Origin: Absidia repens
Taxonomy: Eukaryota; Mucoromycota; Mucoromycetes; Mucorales; Cunninghamellaceae
Assembly (NCBI GenBank): GCA_002105175.1
Contig: MCGE01000001.1
Span: forward strand, 930,001 to 994,000
Reading direction: 5' to 3'
Length of the DNA: 64,000 nt
Part shown: one piece after another, positions 12,021-23,609 of the stretch
Position numbering within the stretch: the stretch's first letter is position 1
Layout: each line of letters opens with the position of its first letter
The notes under the pieces: model-generated
The model's input: only the letters and a program-made list of their open reading frames with translations
What the model was told of the DNA's origin: nothing
Database searches by the model: none
Made by a program: the position numbers and the translations under genes

Positions 12021-15000
12021 ATGGCTCCTTATTACGCAGTTAAACCCGATAGTGCTCTCAAGCGTGCTGATGGTAATTATACGATGGATGAAACGAAAAA
12101 ATGGATGGATGGATTTAAAGGATAGATGGATGGAGGATGACAAATATGAACTGTGGAACTCATTTCACTTTTATTTTACATCTGTAGAACTCATCGCCTT
12201 GGGACAAGAAGCACCTGCCTTACAAGCACTCAATGAAGTCATCTTATCAAAACGATCTCGCAGCAATCCTCTCACCGTTATGGAACCCATGATGCTCAAA
12301 TACGTCGAACTCTGTGTTAATTTACGTCAAGGCAAGACTGTTAAGGAAGGTCTTCATCAATACCGAAATCTTGCTCAAAACACCAGTGTCAACTCTATTG
12401 AGGTAAGTGCTGTATACCATGAAGTGCATTATGACTTTGAAAAAAAAATTAACATTTTGGTTATTTGTATATATGTAGATTGTCATTACCAAGCTTCTTG
12501 AACTCTCTGAACAAAAGGTTGCTGAAGCTCGTGCCAAGGCCGATCAAATCGCTGTTGATGTGGATGACTTGGAAGCCTCCGAAACTCCTGAATCTATTAT
12601 GCTCAGCACTGTTAGTGGTGAACAAAGCAAGGACCGTACCGATCGTGCTGTGGTAACACCTTGGTTGAAATTCTTGTGGGAAGTCTATCGTACTGTTTTG
12701 GATATCTTGCGTAACAATGCTCGTTTGGAAACTCTTTACCATCAAGTCAGCAGCAAAGCGTTGTCATTCTGTTTGACCTATTCTCGAAAGACCGAATTCC
12801 GTCGCTTATGTGAAATCCTTCGCAACCATTTCCAAAACGTATCGAAATACTCTCACCAACCTCATTCCATCAACTTGAACGATCCCGATACCTTACAACA
12901 ATATCTCAACGTTCGATTCAATCAACTCAATGCTGCCGCTGATATGGAATTGTGGCAAGAAGCCTTTAAGTCTGTGGAAGATATTTATACTTTGTTGACC
13001 TCCTCCAAGCGACCTCCTCAACCTGAAATGCTTGCAAATTACTACAACAAACTCACACAAATCTTTATGGTCAGTGACGATTTCCTCTTCCATTCAGCTG
13101 CTTGGAACAAATACTCCGGTATTGAACGTGTTATCAACAAGTCAATGTCGGAAGAAGATCAATCTCGCATGGCTTCTGTCGTGCTCTTGTCTGCTCTCGC
13201 TATCCCTATTATTACCACCACGAAAACACGTCCTGGATATCAAGAAGCTGATGACCATCGTATTCAAAAACATAACCGCTTGTCCATGTTGATGGGTCTT
13301 TCTCAACATCCTACGCGTACTGGTCTGTTGAAGGAAGCTTTGAACAAGAACATTTTGTCTCGTGTCCGTCCTGAAATCCGTGACCTTTACAATATCTTGG
13401 AAGTTCAATTCCATCCCTTGTCTATCTGCAAGAAAATCAATCCCATCATGGTCAAGTTATCTGAAGATCCTGATATGGCCAAGTATGTCCGACCTCTCCA
13501 TCAAGTGATTTTGACTCGTCTTCTTCAACAATTATCTCAAGTTTACACCACTGTCAAGCTCGACTTCGTTTTAGAACTGGCCTCCTTCCCTTCTCCTTAC
13601 AACTACGATGCTGCCACCATTGAAAAATTCATCATGAACGGATGTAAGCGTGGTGAATTGAATATTCGTATTGATCACTGCTCTCAAAGCTTGACATTTG
13701 AAACGGATCTCTTTGCTGCCCCCAAGAGCACTGTTGCTGAAGGATCCCAACTCCAATCATCTCCATCTGATCTCATGCGCACTCAATTGTCTCGTCTTGG
13801 TATCAACCTCAATGCTGCTTTACAAATGATCGACCCCAGTATCAAGGACGCTGCCAAAGAAAGCAAGGCTGTGGCTGTTCAACAAGCTCTGGCTGGTATG
13901 AAGAAAGAACACAAGCAAGCTTTGGAACGTATGAACATTATTGAACGACGCAAGGAAGTGATTGAAACCGAATTGGCTCTTCAAGAAAAGGCTGCTGCTG
14001 AACAAAAGGCTGCTGCTGCTGCAAAGAAGGCCGAAGTGGAAAAGAAACGCATGGAAGAAGAATTACGCCGCCGTGAAGAAGAACGTCTCAAGCGCGTGCA
14101 AGATGAAATTCAACGCGATCAAGCCAAGCGTATTGCCGAAGAAATCTCTGCCAAGACTGGATTGCAACTCAAGCCTGAAGAAGTTGAAAACTCTGATGTT
14201 AAGACCCTTTTGGATATCAAGGTGAACCGTTTACAAACTGAACAAAAGGAAATGTCTGATCGCCTCAAGCAAATCGCCAAACGTCTGGATCATACTGAAC
14301 GTGCTTTCCGCAAAGAAGAAATTCCTCTTTTGGACAAGGATTACGAACGTCAACAAAAGCAAGATAAGGCCTTCTACGAAGCTGCTCGCAAGATGGAATT
14401 GGCTACTGCGAAAGAAACTTACCAACACAACATGCAAGTCAAAACCCGTTTGGGACGAATCTTCGACGATTACTCCTCTTACCGCAACAAATTGGAAGGC
14501 ATCCATCAACAAGCCAACGAAGCGAAACGACGTGCTGCGGACGAAGCTATCGAAGCCGAAAAACAGGAACGTATTGCTTTATGGCGGGCCAAACGCGATG
14601 AACTTGCCGAAATCCGTCGTATGGAAGAAGAACGTCTCCGGGAACAAGAAGAAGCTGAGCGAAAAGCCAAGGAAGAAGCTGAACGAAAGGCTGCCGAGAA
14701 AGCCGCTGAACTTGCCAAATGGAAACAAGAAGATGAAGAAAAGAGAAAGTAAGTCAACGACCTCCAAAAAAAAATGCTGGCATTGAATTGAAAATGCATA
14801 TTGATTTTTTTTTTTTTTTTGTGTGCAGGAAATTGGACGAAATGGCTCGCAAGCAAGCTGAACGTGAAGCGGAAATCGAAGAACGCCGTTTACGCCAATC
14901 TGCCCCTGCTGAACCTAAGCGAGGTGCCTATGTTCCTCCTGCTATGCGTGCTCGTCAAAATGATGCTCCCTCCTCACCAAGCCGCGGCGCTGGTGGATTT

Positions 15001-15174
15001 GGCCGAAGCTCTGGAGGCGGTGCTTATGTCCCTCCTGCTATGCGTCGACAAGCTGGTGGCGGCGATAATGACCGTGATGGCTTCAGGGATGATCGTCGTG
15101 ATGGTGATCGTCGATCTCGTGGTGGATTTGGCGGTGACCGTGACCGTGATACTGGTGGATCTTGGAGAAGATAG
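12021..15174 (+). CDS. TIF32: Translation initiation factor eIF3 subunit a
   Basis: Four exons (12021-12072, 12188-12402, 12479-14748, 14829-15174) encode 960 aa. The start MAPYYAVKPDSALKRADELIALGQ and the KSRS...LTVMEPMMLKYVELCV region are typical of eIF3a. A PCI-type helical domain covers roughly residues 330-500. A very long Glu/Lys/Arg coiled coil (about residues 540-870, spectrin-like in the family) follows. The Gly/Arg/Asp-rich tail is specific: it holds two copies of GAYVPPAMR (bases 14923-14949 and 15019-15045). eIF3a is the scaffold of eIF3 on the 40S subunit. The first exon has only 17 complete codons. Confidence 0.97.
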
Positions 15175-15456
15175 AAAAACGTTTTTACAACGCAGCCCCT
15201 TTCCTCTTATTAGTTAGCTTTATTTAAAAATAGCACTTTTGCCCTCTTCTTTTCTTTATATCTGTCTTTGTATACACTTTTTTAGTTTATGTTTTTATTA
15301 TTATTTTTCACTACATTTATCATCGTTATTTTTTCCGCCTTCAGTAGTATTAATAAATCACCATTTTTTTTGTCATACTATCCCATTTATTCTTCCCTGT
15401 TTCTTCATACGATTTTGTTGAATAAAATTTTTTTATATTTATATCAGTAGTTTACC

Positions 15457-15460
<4 letters not shown>

Positions 15461-15498
<38 letters not shown>
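15461..15498 (+). repeat. Poly(T) tract, 38 bases
   Basis: This uninterrupted T run lies downstream of eIF3a and upstream of repeat copy 2. Nothing else is coded here. Confidence 0.9.
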
Positions 15499-15503
<5 letters not shown>

Positions 15504-15599
15504 GTTTGCTTTTGGCATATCCTTTTCGTCGATTGATTTATATATATGTACGCAGAACGAACGGGAGCAGTATGTCATGCTAAGGCTACTTTTTGAATT

Positions 15600-16450
15600 C
15601 AACAAAAAAATCTTTCAAATCCCGACCACGTGGATTTTTATTTACTCCCAATTTTTTTTTCCTCTCTCGCTTTTTCTTTTCATTTTCTTTTTCATTCTTT
15701 GTTTTTCTTCATCATTCAACTTCTTTGGGGCTATGTTGGACTTAGATTAGTGTCAAGACTAGTTTAGAAGGGGTTTCAGCTCAGGGATTACTAGATGCAT
15801 GGGAAACCCCTTTCATTTTGGATCAAGGATTTGGATCACCATTAGTTGCTTTTGGAGTTTTCATTAGCTTAGCTTAGTGTTAGTTTGTCCATAGTTTGTA
15901 CCTACATCTGAATAAACTATGTCTATTTTTACTTGTTTCAATGAAAAATGTCCAATTAGTGTCTCTCATGTCTTATGCAACAGATCCCTTTTTTACCACT
16001 GTCACTCCTTTAGATTAGTGTTCATTGTCGTTGTGCTTCAATAACATGTGTACCTCTAGACTTTATCATGTTTTGTACATTGCAACAACTCACACTTTAC
16101 AGTTGTTAATTTAGATTAGTGTTAGTTGTTTTTCAGATCTCACATTGGCTTCCTAATTCTTCCTCTCTGAAGATCGTTCCGATAAATCTCTTGTTATTTT
16201 GAATTCCTTGCCTTTATATTTAGTATCTTGCAATTTGTTCTAATAAAATATTTATTTTTATTTAACACCTTGTTCTCATCGTATAATAAAAACCATTGCA
16301 ACTATTTTGTGGGCATCATACTGAACACAAGCTTTCTAATTCAACCACTAGGATTACTCTCTCACTCCCAAATTCCAGGGATGATGGGTAATTTTAGGCT
16401 ATCCACTATCAAAGATCGCCATATTTTTGCTCGACCAGCCCATCCAAACT
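15600..16450 (-). repeat. Dispersed intergenic repeat, copy 2
   Basis: This is one of the best-preserved copies. The TTTCAAATCCCGACCACGTG block is at about 15614. A pyrimidine-rich stretch and the TTCAACTTCTTTG block follow. The hairpin arms are at 15768-15777 and 15803-15812, and the TTAGTGTTAGTTTGTCCATAG block is at about 15874. Sequence beyond 16020 still matches the copies at 36 and 48 kb, and the far end (about 16330-16450) resembles the copy at 61 kb. It is noncoding. Boundaries are estimated. Confidence 0.75.
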
Positions 16451-16639
16451 AAAATACGTCATCCCCCATCAACATTTTCTTCAACGTTCTAACTCATTAA
16501 AGATTGTGCATCGTCCATTTGCAATAAATACAGAAGTCAAAAAAATTGACAACGATCCATGTCATTGTCCTACTTTATTTGATTTCATAACATAATATTT
16601 CTAAATAATAACTACTATATTCATACTACCCATAACCAG

Positions 16640-17295
16640 GCTACTCTTCATTCACCATCGAAGTACTCGATCTATAAATAAAAATCGACTAGTCAGATCA
16701 TACTTGGGATATACTAATGCTGGCTGACCTTTTATTCTTACCATAGCTGGTTTTCCTTGTAGACTGTCCAATAATGCTACCAAAAATTTGTTTTTTAATC
16801 TTGAATATGGCAACCATGGACATGAAACTACCGATCACTAGAGAGTACTGTACACTTTTAAATCCCAGGCACATAATTGAACCAAGCTCAATCAATGATC
16901 ATTACTAATACATATCAGTCAAAAAAAAAAAAAAAAAAAGAGACAAGGAGAAAGGATATACGTTAGAAACAATGGGAGTTGTTTTATCTTCTTAGTACGT
17001 TCTGCTTACGTTTTGATGGTGTCTTTTCACCATGGCAAAACGATATTATCCCAGTACCAAACTCCGAAGGAGGAAGCATAAGAGCACCTAAACATAAATC
17101 GATTGGGAAACTCAGTTTAATTTACCATCTCCCTGCATACCTTGCATTCGTTTCCCAAACTGGACCATGGGAAGCGTGTCTGACTATGAATTCTAACCAC
17201 TGACTGGTTTCTACTAAAGGCACAGCACCATACCTGTTCACTGAATTAATAAGAAAATGAAGGAGGCACCAGTACCACTGACATGATGTTACTTT
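16640..17295 (-). other. Possible small spliced gene or gene remnant
   Basis: On the minus strand there are several coding-like pieces flanked by canonical splice signals. An open segment at about 17290-17144 contains GAVPLVETSQWLEFIVRHAS and has a GTATGC donor. A short exon-like block ends at a GTAAGC donor near 17010. A membrane-like segment at about 16880-16745 (SLVIGSFMSMVAIFKIKK) ends at a GTAAGA donor. A final TAG acceptor at about 16675 leads to a short tail and stop, and an AATAAA lies at about 16573. I could not find one phase-consistent model or a start. It may be a real small membrane protein or a decayed gene. No family is recognised. Confidence 0.3.
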
Positions 17296-17664
17296 TTTTT
17301 TTTTTTTTTTTTAATACCATTATCATAAGACGGTCCAAACAACATTTATAATAGCTTGTAATTCGAGGAGGAGAATGCCATTGGGAAAGGAGAGGAAAAC
17401 AAATATTCCACAGACAATTCTTTTTTTTTTCTCGGATCGACTACATATAATTGTAATTTTCGCTTTTTTATTTTTTTATTTTTAGGGGGAGCCTATTGGA
17501 ACCAAATCAGTAGTACAATGGAAATTTGCTGAAACAGGGAGGCATTTGCCCATTGGCAATAGGAGGGATGAAAAAAAAAAAAAAAAAAAAGAGTTCCGAT
17601 TAGATGAAATCAACACCAGCATGACCGATCACATAATTCATGCACCATTCAAAACAACATCATG

Positions 17665-17669
<5 letters not shown>

Positions 17670-17736
<67 letters not shown>
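17670..17736 (+). repeat. Poly(A) tract, 67 bases
   Basis: This is the longest homopolymer in the window. It lies in the 3' flank of the 7TM gene and is followed by a (GA)n run at 17761-17776. Confidence 0.9.
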
Positions 17737-17738
<2 letters not shown>

Positions 17739-17992
17739 AGTCGTTTTATTATGTTTGACAGAGAGAGAGAGAGAGATAGAGAATAATTAGTACTATGTAT
17801 AAACTAAGAGATATGAATACTTAAAGGAGGAGTGAAGAGTGGATGAATTAATAATATAAATGATTTTATCAGAAAAAAAAGTATGAAGGAGAGGGAGGGA
17901 ATAAGAAAAACCTGTATGTCAAATAAAACTATAAACTAATCTACTACTATTACTATATATCATAAACAAAAAACAAAAGCCCTCCAAAAAAA

Positions 17993-20394
17993 CTAAGCTA
18001 CAGTGCCTGCACGGAATTCATTGGTTGACATTGTACCAGCAACACCTTTTGGAGATTGATGTAGCCACATGGAATCATCAGAGTTCTCACGCTTGACATT
18101 GCCTGCTGTTTCTGCTACTGCTGCTGCTGATTTCGTTGCCTTGTCAGAAAAGTCCAAAGAGAGTTGCCAGTTGGGATGACGCTGAGAAGAGTTGGGTTCG
18201 ATTTCATCGCCTGGGCCCAAGTCAATGCTATGGAGATGATGAGAGTGATCTTTTGTGTCTTCTGATGACCGAGACATGGCCATGGAATTAATAGTGTTGT
18301 CACGTTGAGATAAAGATAAGGCTTTGTTGGAGTAGAGTTGTTGTTGTTGATGATCGTTATTGTCGAGATTAATAGTTGTATGCATGGCTGAGTCTTCCAG
18401 TTGTTTTATTGCTGATGTTGGTGGGGATACGGCTTGTTGACGTTGACATTGAGGGCAGTTTCGACATTGAGAGGCTTCATCATCTGGTGAGACGGGAGGT
18501 GCGAGTGGTCCACCACCACCTGATCGAGGGTGGAGATGGGAATGCTGTTGATGAGGAGGCGAGCTGAGGTTATTATTATTGCTGTTGTTGTTGTTGTTGT
18601 TGCTGACAGGTCGGTAAGGCGGTAAATGAGTGGTGTCGTCGATCATGCTTTCCGTGGGGTCCATGGTCATTCCTTTAGATCTTGAGTTTCTTGTTGGATA
18701 ATTTGGAGATGACACAAGTGTTGCTGTGGATTGCGTAGAGGAGGCAACGGAGTTGTTATGATGCATGTTTTCTGGAGGAGGTGGTGGAAGAGGTCCTAAT
18801 TGATAGGCAGTTCCAGGTGTGTAGGAACTGTTGATGGGAACGCCGACAGATTTGGTGTATTGGAGGTAATCACTTGATGCCTGAGATGCTTGGGTCATCA
18901 TAGGGGGTGATCCAGGATAGCCGTCGAGTTGTTTTCCGTTGGAGAGAAAGTCATTGGTGGGATTTTGCATTCCTTGGGAAGTACTACCTTGAGGCTTGGG
19001 ATGGAAAATCAGCATGACCAAAAACCAAACAATCACAGTACTAATATTAACTACAAAGATAACGTAAGATTAGAATACAAAAGGTGATGTCACAAATGGT
19101 GGCAGTGTAAAGAGGCTATTTCACACTAAGGAGAGAGGAAAGAATCAAGATCAACTTACTATTGCAGATAAGGAAATCGGCTGAAAATTTGTGAGCATTC
19201 AAAGTCTTCCTTCCAGTGAGTCCATCGGCACTGAGGATAATGAATGCAATAGAATCAATGAAGAGCACCACTGTCAAAATCAAGTTGAGTTCTTGGAAAT
19301 ATCGGATCTTGTGTGTGATGGATCTGGCATTGTTCGAATCACGAGAGTTGTTCAACAGCTTTCGGAACCGGAAGTGAGAGACCACACCAAGACAAGCAAC
19401 AAATAAGAGTTCTAAATATACATATATTTGAAAGGTGTCAGAGATATATAAAGCAATGACCGAGTTAGTTCAAAATTCAAAACTTACCAAAGCCATAAAC
19501 CAATTCGGGCATAATTTCTTTATAGGTAGGATCGTAGACTTCACGCGAGAAATTGTATTGGAGTACAGGGAAAATAATGATACTGACGAAGGTCCTATTT
19601 TATGGAAAGAAATAAAAGTGAATACTATGAAATCATTTCAAAATCCATGTTCAAGTCTTACCAAATGATGTAGAATAAAAATTCACGACTACTCATGAAG
19701 CTTGCTTTTGCCACCGAGTTTGCCAAGTAATTCCAAAAGCATTGTAGCAGAAGTAAAGTACCACTAAATTAGAAATATAAAAAACAATAATTAAGGCTTT
19801 TTTTTGCAGACGATCCGTTATCCGTTCCATCTATACTTACGTTTGTAAGGATAGACCAATACACAAGCTGTAATCTGTAATAGAGATTTGTTAGTAGGAG
19901 AAGATGTGGTAACTGAGCTGTTCATAAAAGATTTGACTTACTTGTGGGCACCACGAGTTCTTGATCGGCTTTTGTCCACATCGTTTCAGGCTTTGTATAC
20001 ACATGTCCAAATACGCTTGCAAATCCTTCTTCATATTTAATTTTACAGGAGGTGACATCTTGAAGAAAGAAAAGAATAGAGAATTCAGGTTAATACATTG
20101 TCATTTATCCTGTATATATTTTATTATTCTTACCATAATACAGCTGAAAAGGAATCATAACACATATTAGGGCTGTGACCACGCTTTTCAGTTCCCCTTG
20201 ACGAAATCGATGAGGTGAGAGGCATCGAAACTTATCCAGTTTCCATACCCTGTATAAAAACCATACAGAAAGGTAGACCAGTGAGACCATACGCTCTAAA
20301 ATTAATAGATTAATAATATCTGTTAGTATAGGACAGAGATGATGAGTATGGTTTGGGGCTTACGTAAAAAACTAAAGTCGCTGAGATGTGTCAT
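17993..20394 (-). CDS. Seven-transmembrane receptor-like protein with long disordered C-terminal tail
   Basis: Eight exons join in phase: 20394-20364, 20295-20134, 20058-19942, 19874-19841, 19763-19662, 19594-19488, 19411-19160 and 19050-17993, giving 620 aa. Seven hydrophobic segments are visible in the first ~285 residues: MVSLVYLSVWFLY, VVTALICVMIPFQLYY, SLCIGLSLQTGTLLLLQ, FLFYIIWTFVSIIIFPVL, LLFVACLGVVSHF, LNLILTVVLFIDSIAFIIL and ISTVIVWFLVMLIF. The remaining ~330 residues are Ser/Asn/Gln/Pro-rich and probably cytoplasmic, with poly-N and a CRNCPQC motif. This layout fits a G-protein-coupled-receptor-like membrane protein. I see no RGS or kinase domain. The start is tentative because only about 12 residues precede TM1 and an upstream exon is possible. 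Confidence 0.8.
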
Positions 20395-21757
20395 ACTGTA
20401 TGTGAAGGAATGATGTAGAAGATTAGTGTATAGGGGAAGGTAGAATAAAGGTAAAAAGAATCAAAAAGTAGAAGAAAAAAACCAAAAAGAATTCTCGGTG
20501 GTTTTTTATCCTAAAAGGATATAGGAGAGGATCATTGCGATGAAGAGGAGATACAAGAAGAATAAACAAAAGGAGAAGAGAAAAGGGGAAGAAGAGGAGT
20601 GACAAGGTAAGAAAATGGAATGTTAGTGGGTGAAAGGAGGAATAAAAAGTGAAGAGAGAAAAAATAAAAGATCAATGCATTTTTAAGGAGCGTTTATCGG
20701 GCTCGACTACGGGTTTTCAATTCTTTCGAAACCAAAAAATGACCACTTAAGCTATGCCTGTTTTCAATAATAAATTTATCCCCATCTCGTGCAGCACATG
20801 GAGTACTTTTTAGCACCATAGTATAGTATCATTAGTAGAAATCAAAGAGAAAGTGGGCATCAGGTAGGAGAAAATATGATTCAGTCATATTAGAACAAGA
20901 TACACACTTTATAATGACAGGATTTACCTCAGTGTGATATCAACCTAAATGTGGTAATTTAATGTTCTTGCTTGATATTAGGCGAATTCGGTCGTACTGG
21001 ATTTCTTTGGGAATTTATGGAATACCTGCAATAGTATATAGTCACTTGTTAGATTTGATGTACGATGAATGAACAGAACAACATAGATCAATGCATATAT
21101 GTTTAAATGTGTCATATGGTAGAATAATAACATAACAAAAGCAAGGGATCGGGGAGTATACTTCGACTTTATCCTTGTGTTATCAAAAAAGGGGTCGATT
21201 GACCAAAGAAAAAAGTTACATATCATTATGAAACAATGACATAGCTTCACTGATCTACAGTACCGCCCAAAAAAACCATTATAGAAAAAGTAACCGCACG
21301 AGGATCCACTGAATGTTATTGAGTTTTAAACTCCCGACTTGGCACTTTAATATGATAATAAGAATACACACATACATATTGATCCTCGAAAAAATAAACT
21401 CCCTTTTGGCTTGAGTTTAATATCATAATGTACACTCTCTCTCAACCTCACCCTGGAACGGAGTTTTTCCTGCTTTTTTTTAAAAAAAAAAAAGTGTGAG
21501 AGAAAGGAGAAATAAAAGGGTAACACCAAATCTGTATAGTTGGAAGCAATATGACAGACCCTTGCTCCTCTCTAATTCACTTTCTGGTATGTATAATTTC
21601 TCCTGCAACCCATTTAAATAAAACTTAAACCTGGATTTATAATCCAATGTATAAATAAATACAGTGTCCCATTGATTTTTATTCGGGAGATTCGATTGAG
21701 CGAGGTACCATGGTCGAAAGAATGAGTATTTGACTCCTGTTCGTTATTTTCACGCTC

Positions 21758-21788
<31 letters not shown>

Positions 21789-22454
21789 TGACGATAATTT
21801 GACGTGGTTTCATCTGAAAAAACAAAATTGATTTTAAAGGTGCATGGTTTAGAAGAGGCTCGAAGACACAAATAGAGACAAAAATCTGTATCATGAATTT
21901 TTATAGCAATATAGATGCAAGGCAAAAACCTCGTTCCAGGAACGATTTTAAAATTTGCTGGTTACCGCATAAGTCTTCTTTCCAGATGCCAAGAAAAAAA
22001 AAAAAAAAAAAAGAGATGACTGCTCTGAATATCCATTACATACAACAACGAGAAAAATTCAAAAGGGGAAGGTCCTTAGAAAACGACTACGAATAGGTCA
22101 TCATCACCTCCCCAACCCCACATTTCAATCATCTTCATTTTGAATATCACAACATGAAGCAGCAATATTTTCTTTTCATGCCTCATGCTTTAATTTCTCC
22201 AGTTCTCTTATGGCATGCTCTTCCAAATTGATTGCCAGCTGACAATTTGTATCACGTTCGACAAACAACATCATCACAAATGAAATGCTGGTGATTAAAA
22301 CAAATCAATCCATCAATGCTATGTGTGTGAGAGAAAACAAGACAACCCTAATAACAAACAAATCTACACACACACAGACACACACACACACACACACACA
22401 TACACAGACACACACACACACACATACACAGACACACACACACACACATACACA

Positions 22455-22529
<75 letters not shown>

Positions 22530-22919
22530 ACACACAAACATAACAACACACAAACACACACAGTATTTGGTAAAGCGATATGCGTTGCAAGGTCTTCGTT
22601 ATCAAGCGAAAACATTCAGCCAACCATGTGCGTTCTTATCATAAACCTTGTTTAATGTTTTAATCAAATTTTATTTTGGGACAAAGAGACTGTAAAAAAA
22701 AAAAAAAAAAAAAAATTGGGAAAGGGGATGAAGTGATAAAAATGGGAGTATATATAAAGGACATTTATAAAAAAGAAAAAAAAAGTTTCAAAGGAAGGAG
22801 GTGATAAATATAATACAAAGAGTAAAGTAATGGGAAACGTTTTCCCTAGCGCGCAGTGCCAAAAGGATAACAAACCGCTGTATGTGCATAAAAGATAAAG
22901 ATAACTAAGCCTACGTCCA
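20395..22919. other. Large intergenic region with CA microsatellite, no clear gene
   Basis: This 2.5-kb AT-rich region lies upstream of the 7TM gene and downstream of the zinc-knuckle gene. It contains poly(A) runs (about 21758-21784, 21997-22012, 22695-22714) and the CA repeat at 22366-22560. One coding-like minus-strand stretch at 22176-22287 is discussed in the findings. Unlike most large gaps here it shows no recognisable copy of the dispersed repeat. Confidence 0.5.
22366..22560 (+). repeat. CA microsatellite with embedded 24-bp unit
   Basis: This is about 195 bp of CA repeats. In the left half a 24-bp higher-order unit (TACACAGACACACACACACACACA-type, T at 22401, 22425 and 22449) repeats. 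The right half is nearly pure (CA)n. Every long frame through it is a repeat artefact. Confidence 0.95.
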
Positions 22920-23169
22920 TCAAAAAGATTTGCTAACAGAGAAGCGTTTTTTTCTACCCAATTTGAGATTGCGAGGTGCATCACCCTTATAGAGTTCTTT
23001 TTTGGTGCTATATTCCAGTGGTTCGTAAGAGAAGTGTTGTTTCTTAGGACACATCCTACAGTGTGAAAAAGGACATTAAAAAACGAGACAACATATGTAA
23101 TATTTGTTATTATACTTACATGGAGTAATGACCTTTTTGTCCACAGTGAATGCAACGACCATCTGACAT
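22920..23169 (-). CDS. Small CCHC zinc-knuckle protein, 61 aa
   Basis: Two exons, 23169-23120 and 23055-22920, join across a 64-bp GTAAGT...TAG intron to give 61 aa. The N-terminus is a complete CCHC zinc knuckle, CIHCGQKGHYSMMC (C-x2-C-x4-H-x4-C), with the intron splitting it. The rest is basic, including TKKELYKGDAPRNLKLGRKK, and ends SVSKSF. Zinc knuckles of this form bind single-stranded RNA or DNA. The protein is a stand-alone knuckle with no Gag or RT sequence around it, so a cellular RNA-binding role is more likely than a retroelement. The ATG follows an upstream A/T-rich leader. I do not recognise a named orthologue. Confidence 0.75.
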
Positions 23170-23609
23170 TGTATGTATAAGTGGTTTGTATAATAAGTTT
23201 AATATAAAACGGCTGCGGCAGGATTGTAGAAGAGGAGCTGATTTAGCAACAAAAAAAAAAAAAAAAAAAAAAAAAAAAGTGTAGAGAAAAGAGAGAAAAT
23301 TGAGACTGAGGCTCCTTTTTTATAAACCTTACCCCACAAGCTGAAAAAGTCAGGTTACACAAAATCTATAAAAAGATGAATTTCCGGAACCATGCACCCA
23401 GCGTCAATTTCTTTGTTCAAACGATAATCATTTCATGTGTTTATCAATTCATTGTCATTTTTTCATAACCAGCCCGATTACGTCCAATATAATAGCCATC
23501 ACGTTCTTTAAGACAGACACAAAGATAAAAAAATATTGCTGTGATCATTCATTTTTCTTTATTTGATTACGAAAAAAAGGGGGGGCGAGCGAGCTATCTA
23601 TTAAACTAG
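23170..23609. other. Intergenic region upstream of zinc-knuckle gene
   Basis: An A run at 23251-23278 and AT-rich sequence are present. No gene is seen. Confidence 0.5.

Noticed and set aside
15610..15640. TTCAAATCCCG in the repeats resembles a tRNA B box, suggesting a tRNA-derived SINE
   Set aside because: No matching A box lies at the right distance in copies 2, 6 or 8, and the long copies continue as repeat far beyond on both sides.
16228..16452. 74-codon ORF in the 3' part of repeat copy 2
   Set aside because: It lies wholly in repeat sequence and is not open in the other copies.
22285..22655. Several 80-120-codon ORFs of Thr-His or Cys-Val repeats
   Set aside because: All are translations of the CA microsatellite at 22366-22560.
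22920..23169. Zinc knuckle as the remnant of a retroelement Gag
   Set aside because: The gene has its own ATG, intron and stop, and no capsid, protease or RT sequence is nearby.
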